Assembly: GCA_964505475.1 (NCBI GenBank)
Contig: CAZDIJ010000020.1
Location: forward strand, 1 to 44,158
Reading direction: 5' to 3'
Length of the DNA stretch: 44,158 bases
Origin: JAGXQV01 sp964505475
GTDB lineage: Bacteria > Pseudomonadota > Gammaproteobacteria > Burkholderiales > Sulfuricellaceae
In this document: positions 1-8,295 of the stretch, in pieces
How the letters are laid out: the number at the start of each line of letters is the position of its first letter
Numbering within the stretch: position 1 is the stretch's first letter
Notes under the pieces: generated by a model
What the model saw: the letters and a program-made list of their open reading frames with translations, nothing else
Told to the model about the DNA's origin: nothing
The model's database searches: none
Position numbers and translations under genes: made by a program

Positions 1-2
1 TG

Positions 3-89
3 AGGGAGCATGGGATGCAAGGCAACATCCTGAATATTGTTCATAGGCATGTAAAAAAATGCGCATTATTACTGATTAGTGAAAAGTGA
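3..89 (+). CDS. Possible 3' end of an upstream gene (partial)
   Basis: A reading frame open from the window edge ends with TGA at 87-89, one base before the ATG of the next gene at 91. The 28 visible codons end in a short hydrophobic stretch (CALLLISEK). The close stop/start spacing matches the style of the rest of the locus, but 28 open codons can occur by chance and no family can be recognised. Another frame, ending at 46, is also open from the edge. Confidence 0.3.
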   Translation, partial: REHGMQGNILNIVHRHVKKCALLLISEK

Positions 90-90
90 T

Positions 91-1215
91 ATGGCCAATA
101 ATATTCTCGATACCGGTATCAAGTTGGTAAAAAATGTCGGCAGCTTTAACTTCGGCGTAAGTTCCCTGAACGATCTGCCCAAGTATGTTGACACCAGGCG
201 TGGATATGCCGCAGAAGCTGGCAGTGGATGCAACATTCTCTATATAGTAGACGATTTTTTTGCCAATCAGCCTGAAATTCTTGCCAGGCTTGGGGCAGGG
301 TGCGGTGATCGTATTGAGTTTGTTTCAACCCATGAAGAACCGACCACCGAAGCTATCGACCAACTGGTTATGGGATTGCTCGATGCCGGTTTTTCCAAGC
401 CAGCCACCATAGTCGGCATGGGGGGGGGCATTACGCTCGATACAGCAAAGGGGGTTGCAAATTTGCTTACCAATGGCGGCAAGGCGGAACAATATCAGGG
501 ATGGGATTTGGTTAGAGTACCAGCCGTTCACAAGGTCGGCATTCCTACAATTTCTGGAACTGGTGCCGAGGCAACGCGCACTTGTGTTATGACCAATACC
601 CGGAGTGGCCTCAAGTTGGGGATGAATAGTGATTACACGGTTTTCGATCATCTAGTTCTCGACCCTGATCTCACAGCCACGGTGCCGCGCGATCAATATT
701 TTTACACCGGCATGGATGCCTACATTCATTGCTTTGAGGCGATAGCTGGCAGCTATCGCAATGCGGTCGGAGATGCCTATTCCAGGGAAACGCTTAATCT
801 TTGCCGCCAAGTATTTTGTGACGAGGATATGATGAGTTCCAAATCGCGGGAGCGGTTGATGGTAGCATCTTATCTGGGCGGTTGCGCCATCGCCACCAGT
901 TATGTCGGTTTGGTACATCCTTTTTCCGCCGGCCTCAGCGTGGTGCTTGGAGTGCATCACTGTGTCGCCAATTGCATTACCATGCGTGCCATGGCTGAAT
1001 ATTACCCCGAGGTTTATGATGAATTCTGGGCTATGGTGGAGTACCAGAAGGTCAATATTCCCTATGGTATTGGCCAAGGACTCAAAGATGAGCAATATCG
1101 CGCACTTTACAATGCCACAGTGATCCATCAAAAGCCCCTGACCAATGCCTTGGGTAGCGACTACCTCAAGGTGCTCACCTATGACAAGGTGGTTTCCCTG
1201 TTTCAGAAAATGTAA
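91..1215 (+). CDS. kdnB: KdnB-like iron-type alcohol dehydrogenase (Kdo 8-oxidase)
   Basis: Iron-containing alcohol dehydrogenase fold, 374 aa. The nucleotide-binding glycine-rich turn GGGITLDTAKG lies near residues 111-121, and the expected metal ligands are visible as D209, H213, H276 and one of H289/H290. In Shewanella, KdnB oxidises the C8 hydroxyl of Kdo to an aldehyde, which KdnA then transaminates to give 8-amino-3,8-dideoxy-Kdo (Kdo8N). The next gene is KdnA-like, and this pairing is the main reason for choosing Kdo 8-oxidase over a generic alcohol dehydrogenase. ATG at 91 is preferred; an in-frame GTG at 79 would add four residues. The family assignment is firm; the substrate is inferred. 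Confidence 0.8.
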   Translation: MANNILDTGIKLVKNVGSFNFGVSSLNDLPKYVDTRRGYAAEAGSGCNILYIVDDFFANQPEILARLGAGCGDRIEFVSTHEEPTTEAIDQLVMGLLDAGFSKPATIVGMGGGITLDTAKGVANLLTNGGKAEQYQGWDLVRVPAVHKVGIPTISGTGAEATRTCVMTNTRSGLKLGMNSDYTVFDHLVLDPDLTATVPRDQYFYTGMDAYIHCFEAIAGSYRNAVGDAYSRETLNLCRQVFCDEDMMSSKSRERLMVASYLGGCAIATSYVGLVHPFSAGLSVVLGVHHCVANCITMRAMAEYYPEVYDEFWAMVEYQKVNIPYGIGQGLKDEQYRALYNATVIHQKPLTNALGSDYLKVLTYDKVVSLFQKM

Positions 1216-1264
1216 CGGATTGCTGCGTTGACAAAGGACGACTGGATGGAACGAGATTCCTGAA

Positions 1265-2461
1265 ATGCCAGGGTTTGAGGTGATCGGACCTGAAGAACAG
1301 GCCGAAGTTGACGATGTATTTGAACGTGGCGGGGTTTTGTTTCGCCATGGCTTCGATACCTTGCGTGGCGATTGCTATAAGGTACGTGAGTTCGAGGCTG
1401 CCTTTGCCGCAGCTATGGGGGCGCCCCACGCCTTGGCTGTCACTTCCGGTACGGCTGCGTTACGAGTGGCGCTGGCTGCGCTAGGGATTGGTGCTGGCGA
1501 CGAGGTGATTACCCAGAGTTTCACTTTTGTTGCCACCGTCGAAGCCATTATCGAAGCCGGTGCGACCCCAGTCTGTGCCGAAATAGACGACACCTTCAAT
1601 TTGGACCCCGCGGATTTGGAGCGGCGCATCACCGAACGTACCCGTGCTGTCATAGCTGTACATATGCTTGGCACACCGGCTCGGTTGGCCGAGATACAAG
1701 AAATTTGCTGTAAGCATAATTTGCAATTGATCGAAGACACCGCTTGGGGATGCGGGGGCAGTTTGTCGGGCAGGCCGCTTGGCACTTGGGGAGATATCGG
1801 CACATTCAGTTTCGATTTCGCCAAGACCATGACCACCGGCGAGGGTGGGATGATAGTTTTCAATTCCAGACATCATTACGAACGAGCTGCTGCTTGGCAC
1901 GATCACGGACATGAGAACAATCCCAGTGTGCCGCGTTGGGAGGATACGCGTTCAGGCAGTGGTTTCAACTATCGCATGATGGAACTCCAAGGGGCGGTGG
2001 GATTGGCACAGCTTAGAAAATTACCTGGTGTCGTTGCTGCCCAGCACGCCAACAGGAACCACATGTGGGCGGCCATACAGGATTTGCCGGGAATTACTCC
2101 GCGCGGGGTGCCGGAAGGCGCGCAGGAAACGGCTGATGCGTTGGTCTTTACCGTGCCTGACCGGGAGGTGGCTTTACGCTGCCGCGCAACTTTGTTGGCT
2201 CATGGTGTTTCCACCAAGATTTTGCCCGAAGCTACAACCTGGCATTTTGCCGGCACCTGGACGCATATGCCCGAATTGGTGTCCGCCCATGGCGGTGATT
2301 TGAGCGTAGCTTTCCCGCGCTCACGCGAATTGCTGGAAAGAGCCGTATCTTTGCCGGTAATGGTCAAAATGGGGGAGGCATTGCCTCAGACAATAAGAGA
2401 GGCGTTGCAGGAGGCATTGTACGGAACAGCGTTTGTGCCGTCGCAAAGGGGGGGAGCATGA
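1265..2461 (+). CDS. kdnA: KdnA-like PLP aminotransferase (8-amino-Kdo synthesis)
   Basis: DegT/DnrJ/EryC1/StrS-family aminotransferase, 398 aa. The N-terminus MPGFEVIGPEE resembles KdnA proteins. The PLP lysine is K187 in FSFDFAKTMTTGEGG, and the conserved TSGTAALRVAL phosphate-binding segment precedes it. KdnA transfers an amino group, usually from glutamate, to the C8 aldehyde made by KdnB, giving Kdo8N for the lipopolysaccharide core. It lies 49 bases after kdnB and its stop overlaps the start of the next gene (ATGA), so it is co-transcribed. If it is not KdnA, it would be another sugar aminotransferase. Confidence rests on the adjacent KdnB-like gene. Confidence 0.8.
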   Translation: MPGFEVIGPEEQAEVDDVFERGGVLFRHGFDTLRGDCYKVREFEAAFAAAMGAPHALAVTSGTAALRVALAALGIGAGDEVITQSFTFVATVEAIIEAGATPVCAEIDDTFNLDPADLERRITERTRAVIAVHMLGTPARLAEIQEICCKHNLQLIEDTAWGCGGSLSGRPLGTWGDIGTFSFDFAKTMTTGEGGMIVFNSRHHYERAAAWHDHGHENNPSVPRWEDTRSGSGFNYRMMELQGAVGLAQLRKLPGVVAAQHANRNHMWAAIQDLPGITPRGVPEGAQETADALVFTVPDREVALRCRATLLAHGVSTKILPEATTWHFAGTWTHMPELVSAHGGDLSVAFPRSRELLERAVSLPVMVKMGEALPQTIREALQEALYGTAFVPSQRGGA

Positions 2462-3123
2462 CCGCTGTTCCCACTATTTCAGTTCTCGTCCCAGTATACA
2501 ACCAGGAAAAATATATCGGACGTTGCCTGAGGTCACTATTGGCACAAAACTTTCCTCGGGAGGCCTATGAAATTATCGTCATCGACGACGGCAGCAACGA
2601 CCGCACTCCCTATGCGCTGGAGTTGTTCCAGGATGCGATTACACTTATACGCAACGAGACCAATCTAGGGTTGCCTACATCACTTAACCGAGGCATCCGC
2701 AAATCGAACGCAGCCTACGTGGTTCGCGTCGATTCCGACGACTATGTCAACGCCAATTTCCTGAATCTGTTGAGCCTGTTTCTGGCCAGCAATCCCTACA
2801 TGGATGCCATAGCCTGCGATTATCTGACCGTTGACGATCATGAAGAGGTGCTGGCGCGCAAAAACTGTCTGGAAGATCCCATCGCATGCGGCATCATGTT
2901 TCGTATCGAGCAGTTGATAGATATCGGCCTTTACGACGAGAACTTTCTGATGCATGAAGAACGCGATTTGCGCTATCGGTTTTTGCGGAAACACAATATT
3001 CACCGTCTGGAATTGCCGCTCTATCGTTACCGGAAGCACGATACCAACATGACCAACGATACCGAAGCCATGGCGCGCCACATGAATAATCTGATCCAAA
3101 AGCATGGTGAGGGAGCTCGCTGA
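2458..3123 (+). CDS. Family 2 glycosyltransferase
   Basis: GT-A fold glycosyltransferase, 221 aa, shorter than many in the family. The N-terminus ISVLVPVYNQEKYIGRCL leads into the first strand. IVIDDGSNDRT is the nucleotide-sugar binding segment, and VRVDSDDYV carries the DxD-type metal-binding motif. There is no membrane segment, so it should act as a soluble or peripheral inner-membrane enzyme adding one sugar to a lipid-linked oligosaccharide. Its ATG overlaps the kdnA stop as ATGA and is preceded by a run of Gs ending in GGAG, a good ribosome-binding site. Donor and acceptor cannot be told from sequence. Confidence 0.85.
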   Translation: MTAVPTISVLVPVYNQEKYIGRCLRSLLAQNFPREAYEIIVIDDGSNDRTPYALELFQDAITLIRNETNLGLPTSLNRGIRKSNAAYVVRVDSDDYVNANFLNLLSLFLASNPYMDAIACDYLTVDDHEEVLARKNCLEDPIACGIMFRIEQLIDIGLYDENFLMHEERDLRYRFLRKHNIHRLELPLYRYRKHDTNMTNDTEAMARHMNNLIQKHGEGAR

Positions 3124-3126
3124 ATC

Positions 3127-4197
3127 ATGATTTCACTGCAACTGGGTAACCGTCTTCTGACGCCCCGGAGTCACCCTTATCTCATCGCCGAGATCGGCGT
3201 CAACCATGAGGGATCGCTCGACCAGGCCAAGCGCCTGATCGAACTGGCCAAGCAAGGCGGGGCCGATGCGGCCAAGTTTCAAAGCTACAAGGCAAGTACG
3301 CTGGCATCGAAAAGCTCCCCGGCCTATTGGGACACCAGCAAGGAACCCACGCCCAGCCAGCACCAATTGTTCCAGAAGTACGACAATTTCGGTCCCGAGG
3401 ACTATATCGCCTTGGCGGATTATTGCCGGCAGGTGGGGATTGAGTTTTTGTCGACCCCGTTTGACGACGCGGCCATCGAATTCCTTGACCCCTTGATGCC
3501 GTTCTTCAAGATCGCCTCGGCGGATCTCACCAATATTCCCTTCCTGCGTAAAATTGCAGCCAAGGGCAAGCCGGTGTTGCTCTCCACCGGTGCTTCCACG
3601 TTGGGCGAAATCGACATCGCGGTCGAAACGCTGAGCCGTGCGGGCTGTGGAGACATTGTGCTGCTGCATTGCATCCTCAATTACCCCACGCCCAACGATT
3701 GCGCTCACCTGCGCATGATCAACGGGCTACAGCGTGCCTACCCGGATCGGCTGATAGGTTATTCCGACCATACCCTGCCAGACGATGCCATGACGTCGCT
3801 GATGACGGCTCATTTGCTGGGTGCGGTGGTGATCGAGAAACACTTCACCCACGACAAGACCTTGCCGGGAAACGACCATTACCATGCCATGGATGTGCAT
3901 GACCTGGCGCGTTTCGTCGCGTTGAGCCAATGTGCCCACACCTTGCTTGGGCCTTCCGACCATAAGGCGCCGATAGCCAGCGAGGCCATTTCACGCCTCA
4001 ATGCGCGTCGCAGTATCGTGCTTGCCAGGAGCGTGCCGGCCGGGCATAGGCTGGAACCAGAGGACCTTACCTACAAGCGCCCCGGCACCGGGGTAAGTCC
4101 CCTGCATTGGGATGAGGTGATCGGCCGAGCCGTGGCGCGTTCCTTGCAGGAGGACGAGGTGTTGCAATGGGAACATCTAGCCGCCGAGGCAAAGTGA
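3127..4197 (+). CDS. NeuB-family nonulosonate synthase (sialic-acid-type synthase)
   Basis: NeuB/SpsE-family synthase, 356 aa. These enzymes condense phosphoenolpyruvate with an N-acyl hexosamine to give a nine-carbon ulosonic acid. Visible landmarks are LIAEIGVNHEG at the N-terminus, DAAKFQSYK, STPFDD, FKIASADLTN, LLSTGAS and GYSDHTL of the TIM barrel, and EKHFTHDK. A C-terminal SAF/antifreeze-like domain starts around residue 285 (ARRSIVLARSVPAGHRL). Length is normal. It is followed immediately by an SpsF-like nucleotidyltransferase that could activate the product as a CMP sugar. Whether the product is neuraminic, legionaminic, pseudaminic or another acid cannot be decided: the dedicated hydrolase/epimerase genes are not recognisable nearby. 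Confidence 0.88.
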   Translation: MISLQLGNRLLTPRSHPYLIAEIGVNHEGSLDQAKRLIELAKQGGADAAKFQSYKASTLASKSSPAYWDTSKEPTPSQHQLFQKYDNFGPEDYIALADYCRQVGIEFLSTPFDDAAIEFLDPLMPFFKIASADLTNIPFLRKIAAKGKPVLLSTGASTLGEIDIAVETLSRAGCGDIVLLHCILNYPTPNDCAHLRMINGLQRAYPDRLIGYSDHTLPDDAMTSLMTAHLLGAVVIEKHFTHDKTLPGNDHYHAMDVHDLARFVALSQCAHTLLGPSDHKAPIASEAISRLNARRSIVLARSVPAGHRLEPEDLTYKRPGTGVSPLHWDEVIGRAVARSLQEDEVLQWEHLAAEAK

Positions 4198-4913
4198 AGA
4201 AACGGACTGTCGCCATTATTCAGGCCCGTATGGGCTCCTCGCGTTTTCCCGGAAAAATGATGGCGCTTCTGGCAGGGCGCCCTCTGCTGGAGTGGGTGCT
4301 CCGGCGCGTGACTAGGTCAGCGAGGCTGGATGAAACCGTTCTTGCGACAACAAGCTGTACGCGGGACGATCCTTTGGTCGAGTTGGCCGGGAAATTCGGC
4401 GTGCGAGTGTTCCGTGGCGAAGAAAACGATGTCCTTGGCCGTTTCGCGGCGGCTGCTGATGTTGCCGGAGCCGAGTCGGTGGTGCGCGTTTGTGCCGACA
4501 ACCCCTTTATCGATCCCGGTGAAATCGACCGGCTGATCGATTTTTTCGACGACAACCGTTGCGATTATGCCTGTAACCACCTCGACAGGTTGGCTAGCGG
4601 CTATGCCGATGGTTTTGGCGCGGAGATTTTGGCTGCCGATCTTTTGCGCCAGGTGGCGGCCAATTCGACCGAGGCAAAACATCGCGAGCATGTCACGCTC
4701 TATTTGTGGGATCACGCCGGAGAATACCGCTTGAAGGCAGTGCCCGCCCCCAGTGTATTGGCGTACCCGGCGTTGCGTTTCGACGTGGATGTGCCGGCCG
4801 ATCTTGCCGGATTGGAACAGCTGGCTGCCGCCGGGATCGATATGGAAACAAGCGCTGAAAAGATTGTCCAATTGGCATTGTTCCAAAAGGCCCAGCAGGA
4901 AAAAGCCAGATGA
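4194..4913 (+). CDS. SpsF-like cytidylyltransferase family protein
   Basis: Nucleotidyltransferase related to SpsF and CMP-Kdo/CMP-sialate synthetases, 239 aa. The hallmark VAIIQARMGSSRFPGK is at the N-terminus, followed by the nucleotide-binding segment VVRVCADNPFIDP and the metal-site region RFDVDVPADL near the C-terminus. It probably activates the ulosonic acid made by the adjacent NeuB-like enzyme. I chose GTG at 4194, which overlaps the neuB stop (GTGA) and gives the usual short N-terminus. An in-frame ATG at 4167 has GAGG seven bases upstream and would add nine basic residues; it is a serious alternative. A second, different cytidylyltransferase lies at 16861. Confidence 0.82.
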   Translation: MKKRTVAIIQARMGSSRFPGKMMALLAGRPLLEWVLRRVTRSARLDETVLATTSCTRDDPLVELAGKFGVRVFRGEENDVLGRFAAAADVAGAESVVRVCADNPFIDPGEIDRLIDFFDDNRCDYACNHLDRLASGYADGFGAEILAADLLRQVAANSTEAKHREHVTLYLWDHAGEYRLKAVPAPSVLAYPALRFDVDVPADLAGLEQLAAAGIDMETSAEKIVQLALFQKAQQEKAR

Positions 4914-6223
4914 ATCCGTATGGGCTCGATACCACGCTTGCTGAAATAGATGGTTATTTGCGGCGCCTATTTCCTATTTGCCGTAGCCTGACAGGGGAGG
5001 GAAATCGGGAAACGCTGCGCATCCTCAACGAGATCGTTCCCATCCGGCAGTTCGAGGTGCCGTCGGGGACGCCGGTTTACGATTGGGTGATTCCCGACGA
5101 ATGGCATATTCGCGACGCCTGGATTGCCTGCCCGGATGGTCGGCGCATTGTGGATTTCAAGGCTAGCAACCTGCATGTCGTCAGTTACAGCGAGCCTGTG
5201 CGAGGGCGCCTGAGCTGGCCGGAATTGCAACCCCATTTGCACACCCATCCGCAGCTTGCGGATGCGCTTCCCTACCGAACCAGCTATTACCGGCGGGATT
5301 GGGGATTCTGCCTGACGCATGGTCAATATCAGGAACTGGAGCGACTGGACGGCCCGTTCGAAGTGGTGATCGACAGCACCTTGCAACCGGGCAGCCTGAC
5401 CTATGGCGAGCTATTATTGCCCGGCCAATCCCGGCAAGAGATTCTGCTTTCCTGCTACATCTGCCATCCTTCCATGGCCAACGACAGCCTGAGCGGTGTG
5501 CTGCTAACCGCTTTCCTGGCACGTGAATTGATGGCGCAGACCAGCCGCTATTACTCATACCGTATCGTGTTCGTACCGGAAACCATCGGTGCCATTGCTT
5601 ATTGCGCGCGAAATGAAGACGCGATGAAACAAATCGATTGCGGCTTGGGCATTACCACGGTTGGCGGTCCGGGACCATTCGGCTACAAGCAGAGTTTCAA
5701 TGCGGGCCATGCGCTCAATCGGCTGATCGAGCAAGTGTTCGCCGAAGCCAAGGTGGATTACCTCACTTATCCGTTCGATATTCACGGTAGCGACGAACGC
5801 CAGTATTCATCGCAGGGTTTCGGCATCAACATCGCGACGATTTGCCGGGATAAGTATTATGAATACCCGCAATACCACTCATCCTTGGACAATCTCGACT
5901 TGGTTACGGCGCAACAGATCGGTGAGACACTGGCGCTTTACCGCCAACTGATCGTCAAGCTGGAAGCCCGCTGCCTTTATCGCAACTGCATGCCTCATGG
6001 TGAGGTGATGTTGTCCAGGCACGATCTCTACCCAAGCGGCGGGGGCGCCATGTTGCCGGAACAGGAGGGCAGAACGCAACTGGACCTGATCCTCTGGCTG
6101 CTGTTCAAGTGCGATGGTAGACGCAGCCTTGCGGACATAAGCATGGAACTCGAAGTGACGGAGGCCAGCTTACTACCTATTGTCGAACGCCTGATGTCGA
6201 CAGGAGTGCTTGAGCGTGTCTAG
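4910..6223 (+). CDS. DUF4910/DUF2172 aminopeptidase-like protein with C-terminal winged helix
   Basis: Protein of 437 aa with the layout of the DUF2172-DUF4910-HTH_47 family, which has an M28 zinc-aminopeptidase fold and recurs in polysaccharide loci. The N-terminal SLTGEGNRETL motif is typical. Candidate metal or active-site residues are in SCYICHPSMANDSLSG, FVPETIGAI and FDIHGSDERQYSS. The last ~50 residues (LWLLFKCDGRRSLADIS onward) form a winged-helix-like module. The cellular substrate of the family is not known to me; removal or transfer of an acyl or aminoacyl group on a glycan is a reasonable guess. The start overlaps the previous stop as ATGA. Confidence 0.8.
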   Translation: MNPYGLDTTLAEIDGYLRRLFPICRSLTGEGNRETLRILNEIVPIRQFEVPSGTPVYDWVIPDEWHIRDAWIACPDGRRIVDFKASNLHVVSYSEPVRGRLSWPELQPHLHTHPQLADALPYRTSYYRRDWGFCLTHGQYQELERLDGPFEVVIDSTLQPGSLTYGELLLPGQSRQEILLSCYICHPSMANDSLSGVLLTAFLARELMAQTSRYYSYRIVFVPETIGAIAYCARNEDAMKQIDCGLGITTVGGPGPFGYKQSFNAGHALNRLIEQVFAEAKVDYLTYPFDIHGSDERQYSSQGFGINIATICRDKYYEYPQYHSSLDNLDLVTAQQIGETLALYRQLIVKLEARCLYRNCMPHGEVMLSRHDLYPSGGGAMLPEQEGRTQLDLILWLLFKCDGRRSLADISMELEVTEASLLPIVERLMSTGVLERV

Positions 6224-7199
6224 CGCAAAACTCTCAATGCATCGTGTGGCCGAGGGCGAGGATTGGGACGCGCTAGTGCGCCGTTCGCCGCAAGGCACGC
6301 TCTTCTCCGAGCGTGCCTATTTGCAATGGACTGGGCGCAAGCACCATTTGTGGTGGGTCAGACAAGGCACGGAACTCAAGGCTGGCGTTTGTCTCGTGGT
6401 GTCGGATGACGAGCGGCGTTGCGAGTTGGATGATCTGGTGATTTACGGGGGACTCCTTTTCAATACCGACCCCAAGCGTCAGCTTGTCAAGCGTCGCCAT
6501 GACGAGTTTCAAATCGCTGAATTTGTCGCTGAACAACTGGCGATCCACTACGAGTCTCTCGAAATCCCGCTTTCCCCTCAGTTTGCGGACCTTCGGCCAT
6601 TTCAGTGGTATCGCTACCATGACGCCCCGCAACACCAGTATGCGTTGAACCTGCGCTATACCTCCTATCTGCAAATCGGCGATTTGCGCGAATGGAGCGG
6701 GAATGAAGAGGCTTCTTCTTTTTTTGCCGACATGGAGACGGTGCGCCGCTACAGTGTGCGCGAAGCGGCCAGGAAGGGCGGAAGTGTCGTTCGATGCGCC
6801 GATAGCCAATTGTTGTTGTCGTATTACCAAAATTTAATGGATCGCCAGGGAGAAGCTCAATCGGCAGGAAAAATTGCCGCAATGAAATGTGTGATGGATG
6901 GCTTGCTCGGAACCGGGCGTGGAGCGCTTTTTCATGTGCTGGATAGCCATGGCACGGTTCTTTATGCCGTGATGTACGGCTGGGATGAGAAGCGGGCTTA
7001 TTATTTGTTCGGTGCGGGAAATACTGAAGTCAGTACTCCTTGGCAGGGGACATTGGCGCATTGGGAAGCCTTCAAGTATCTCGCGCAAACTTGCGCCCTT
7101 ACAGAGATTGATCTGGAAGGGGTCAACAGCCCTCAGCGCGGTTGGTTCAAACTCGGATTCGGGGGCGATTTGCGCCCTTATTACTATGCGCGCAAATAG
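6216..7199 (+). CDS. GNAT/FemAB-like acyltransferase
   Basis: About 327 aa, matching the layout of FemAB/GNAT_6-type (BioF2-like) acyltransferases. An N-terminal half has LFSERAYLQWT, and a C-terminal GNAT-like half includes the pattern HVLDSHGTVLYAVMYG and the ending FKLGFGGDLRPYYYARK. Such proteins in glycan loci usually N-acylate amino sugars with an acetyl, aminoacyl or other acyl group. The neighbouring aminotransferases (kdnA-like, and the DegT gene just downstream) could supply the amine; this is inference. GTG at 6216 is chosen because AGGAG at 6202-6206 is nine bases upstream; TTG at 6210 is in frame but too close. It overlaps both neighbours. Confidence 0.72.
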   Translation: MSSAKLSMHRVAEGEDWDALVRRSPQGTLFSERAYLQWTGRKHHLWWVRQGTELKAGVCLVVSDDERRCELDDLVIYGGLLFNTDPKRQLVKRRHDEFQIAEFVAEQLAIHYESLEIPLSPQFADLRPFQWYRYHDAPQHQYALNLRYTSYLQIGDLREWSGNEEASSFFADMETVRRYSVREAARKGGSVVRCADSQLLLSYYQNLMDRQGEAQSAGKIAAMKCVMDGLLGTGRGALFHVLDSHGTVLYAVMYGWDEKRAYYLFGAGNTEVSTPWQGTLAHWEAFKYLAQTCALTEIDLEGVNSPQRGWFKLGFGGDLRPYYYARK

Positions 7200-8295
7200 C
7201 CCACTGGCGCGTTTGGAAGCCTATTGCGGCAAGGATTATCTGCATCTTGTCGGATCGGGCACGACCGGACTTGCCCTTGCGTTACGCACGCTCGGGATCG
7301 CGGGGGCGCCTGTAGTCGTCCCGAACAATGTTTGCTTCAGCGTTTTGTTGGCGGTTCTTTCGTCTGGGAATGAACCCCTATTCTGCGATATTGATGAGAA
7401 CACACAAGGCATTTGCCCTGACAAATTAAAGGAATTGATCGGTGGGGCGCGTGCGGTAATTGCTGTCCACAATTACGGCATCGCCTGCGATATACGCCGG
7501 ATAAAAACGATTTGCCAGGAGAGCGGGGTAGCCCTGATCGAAGATGTTTCAGTGGCGTTGGGCGGAACCAGTGACGGGGTTCCTTTGGGGGCATTCGGCG
7601 ATCTGTCGGTATTCAGTTTCGGAGCGGGAAAACTCCTGAATGTTGGGCATGGTGGACTGATTGCCACGAACGATTCCAAGCTGCGGGATAGGATGCTTGC
7701 TCTGGCAGGCAACTTGCCGCGATATTCCCAAGATGCGAAGCAGGTTGGCGATTTCCTGAGTAAGCAACATACCCTTTATTACAATCGTTATTTCCTTTCC
7801 GAAGATTGGGAACGCCTCGCGAGCTATTCCGACCTTGCCCACAATGCCTTGCAATGGGTTGAATATGCCTTTGATGAAGAATATCTTCCTCGCCTGACTA
7901 ATGCCCTTGAGGAAATCGACAGGCTAGTCAATCTGCGCTTGGCGAACTGGGGAAGACTCAAGGAAAAAATTGGTTTTCTGAACCATGACGCCGTAACTGT
8001 GATGGAGTGTTCCCTTGGAACAGTACCATGGCGCTTGAATTTGTTAATGAAAGCAGGTCGTAACGAGGTACTCAGGATGTTTCTCGGCAACGGTGAGAAA
8101 GTCAGTAGCTGGCATCCACCGTTGGATGTCTTTTTTAGGCAGCGCTCCGTGTCGAATATCTGCACGCCAAAATGTGATGAAGTGGGAAATCAGATTTTGA
8201 ATCTGTGGATAAATGAAGAGACCGACGGCGAATATATGGAGCGCTCCTGTTCGTTACTGGAAAAGTATTTGAATGGTGAATATGAAAATGGCTGA
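7186..8295 (+). CDS. DegT/DnrJ/EryC1-type PLP aminotransferase-like protein
   Basis: Divergent member of the DegT/DnrJ/EryC1/StrS family, 369 aa. The substrate/PLP region VGSGTTGLALALRTLGI is near residue 17, and the PLP lysine is retained as K149 in FSFGAGKLLNVGHGG. The usual GEGG after the lysine is replaced by GHGG. The C-terminal half is poorly conserved, with aromatic stretches such as HTLYYNRYF, so the substrate may be unusual. ATG at 7186 overlaps the upstream acyltransferase gene by 14 bases; a longer open frame upstream lies inside that gene and is not used. It is directly followed by a radical SAM/SPASM gene, suggesting joint action on one sugar. Confidence 0.78.
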   Translation: MRANSPLARLEAYCGKDYLHLVGSGTTGLALALRTLGIAGAPVVVPNNVCFSVLLAVLSSGNEPLFCDIDENTQGICPDKLKELIGGARAVIAVHNYGIACDIRRIKTICQESGVALIEDVSVALGGTSDGVPLGAFGDLSVFSFGAGKLLNVGHGGLIATNDSKLRDRMLALAGNLPRYSQDAKQVGDFLSKQHTLYYNRYFLSEDWERLASYSDLAHNALQWVEYAFDEEYLPRLTNALEEIDRLVNLRLANWGRLKEKIGFLNHDAVTVMECSLGTVPWRLNLLMKAGRNEVLRMFLGNGEKVSSWHPPLDVFFRQRSVSNICTPKCDEVGNQILNLWINEETDGEYMERSCSLLEKYLNGEYENG

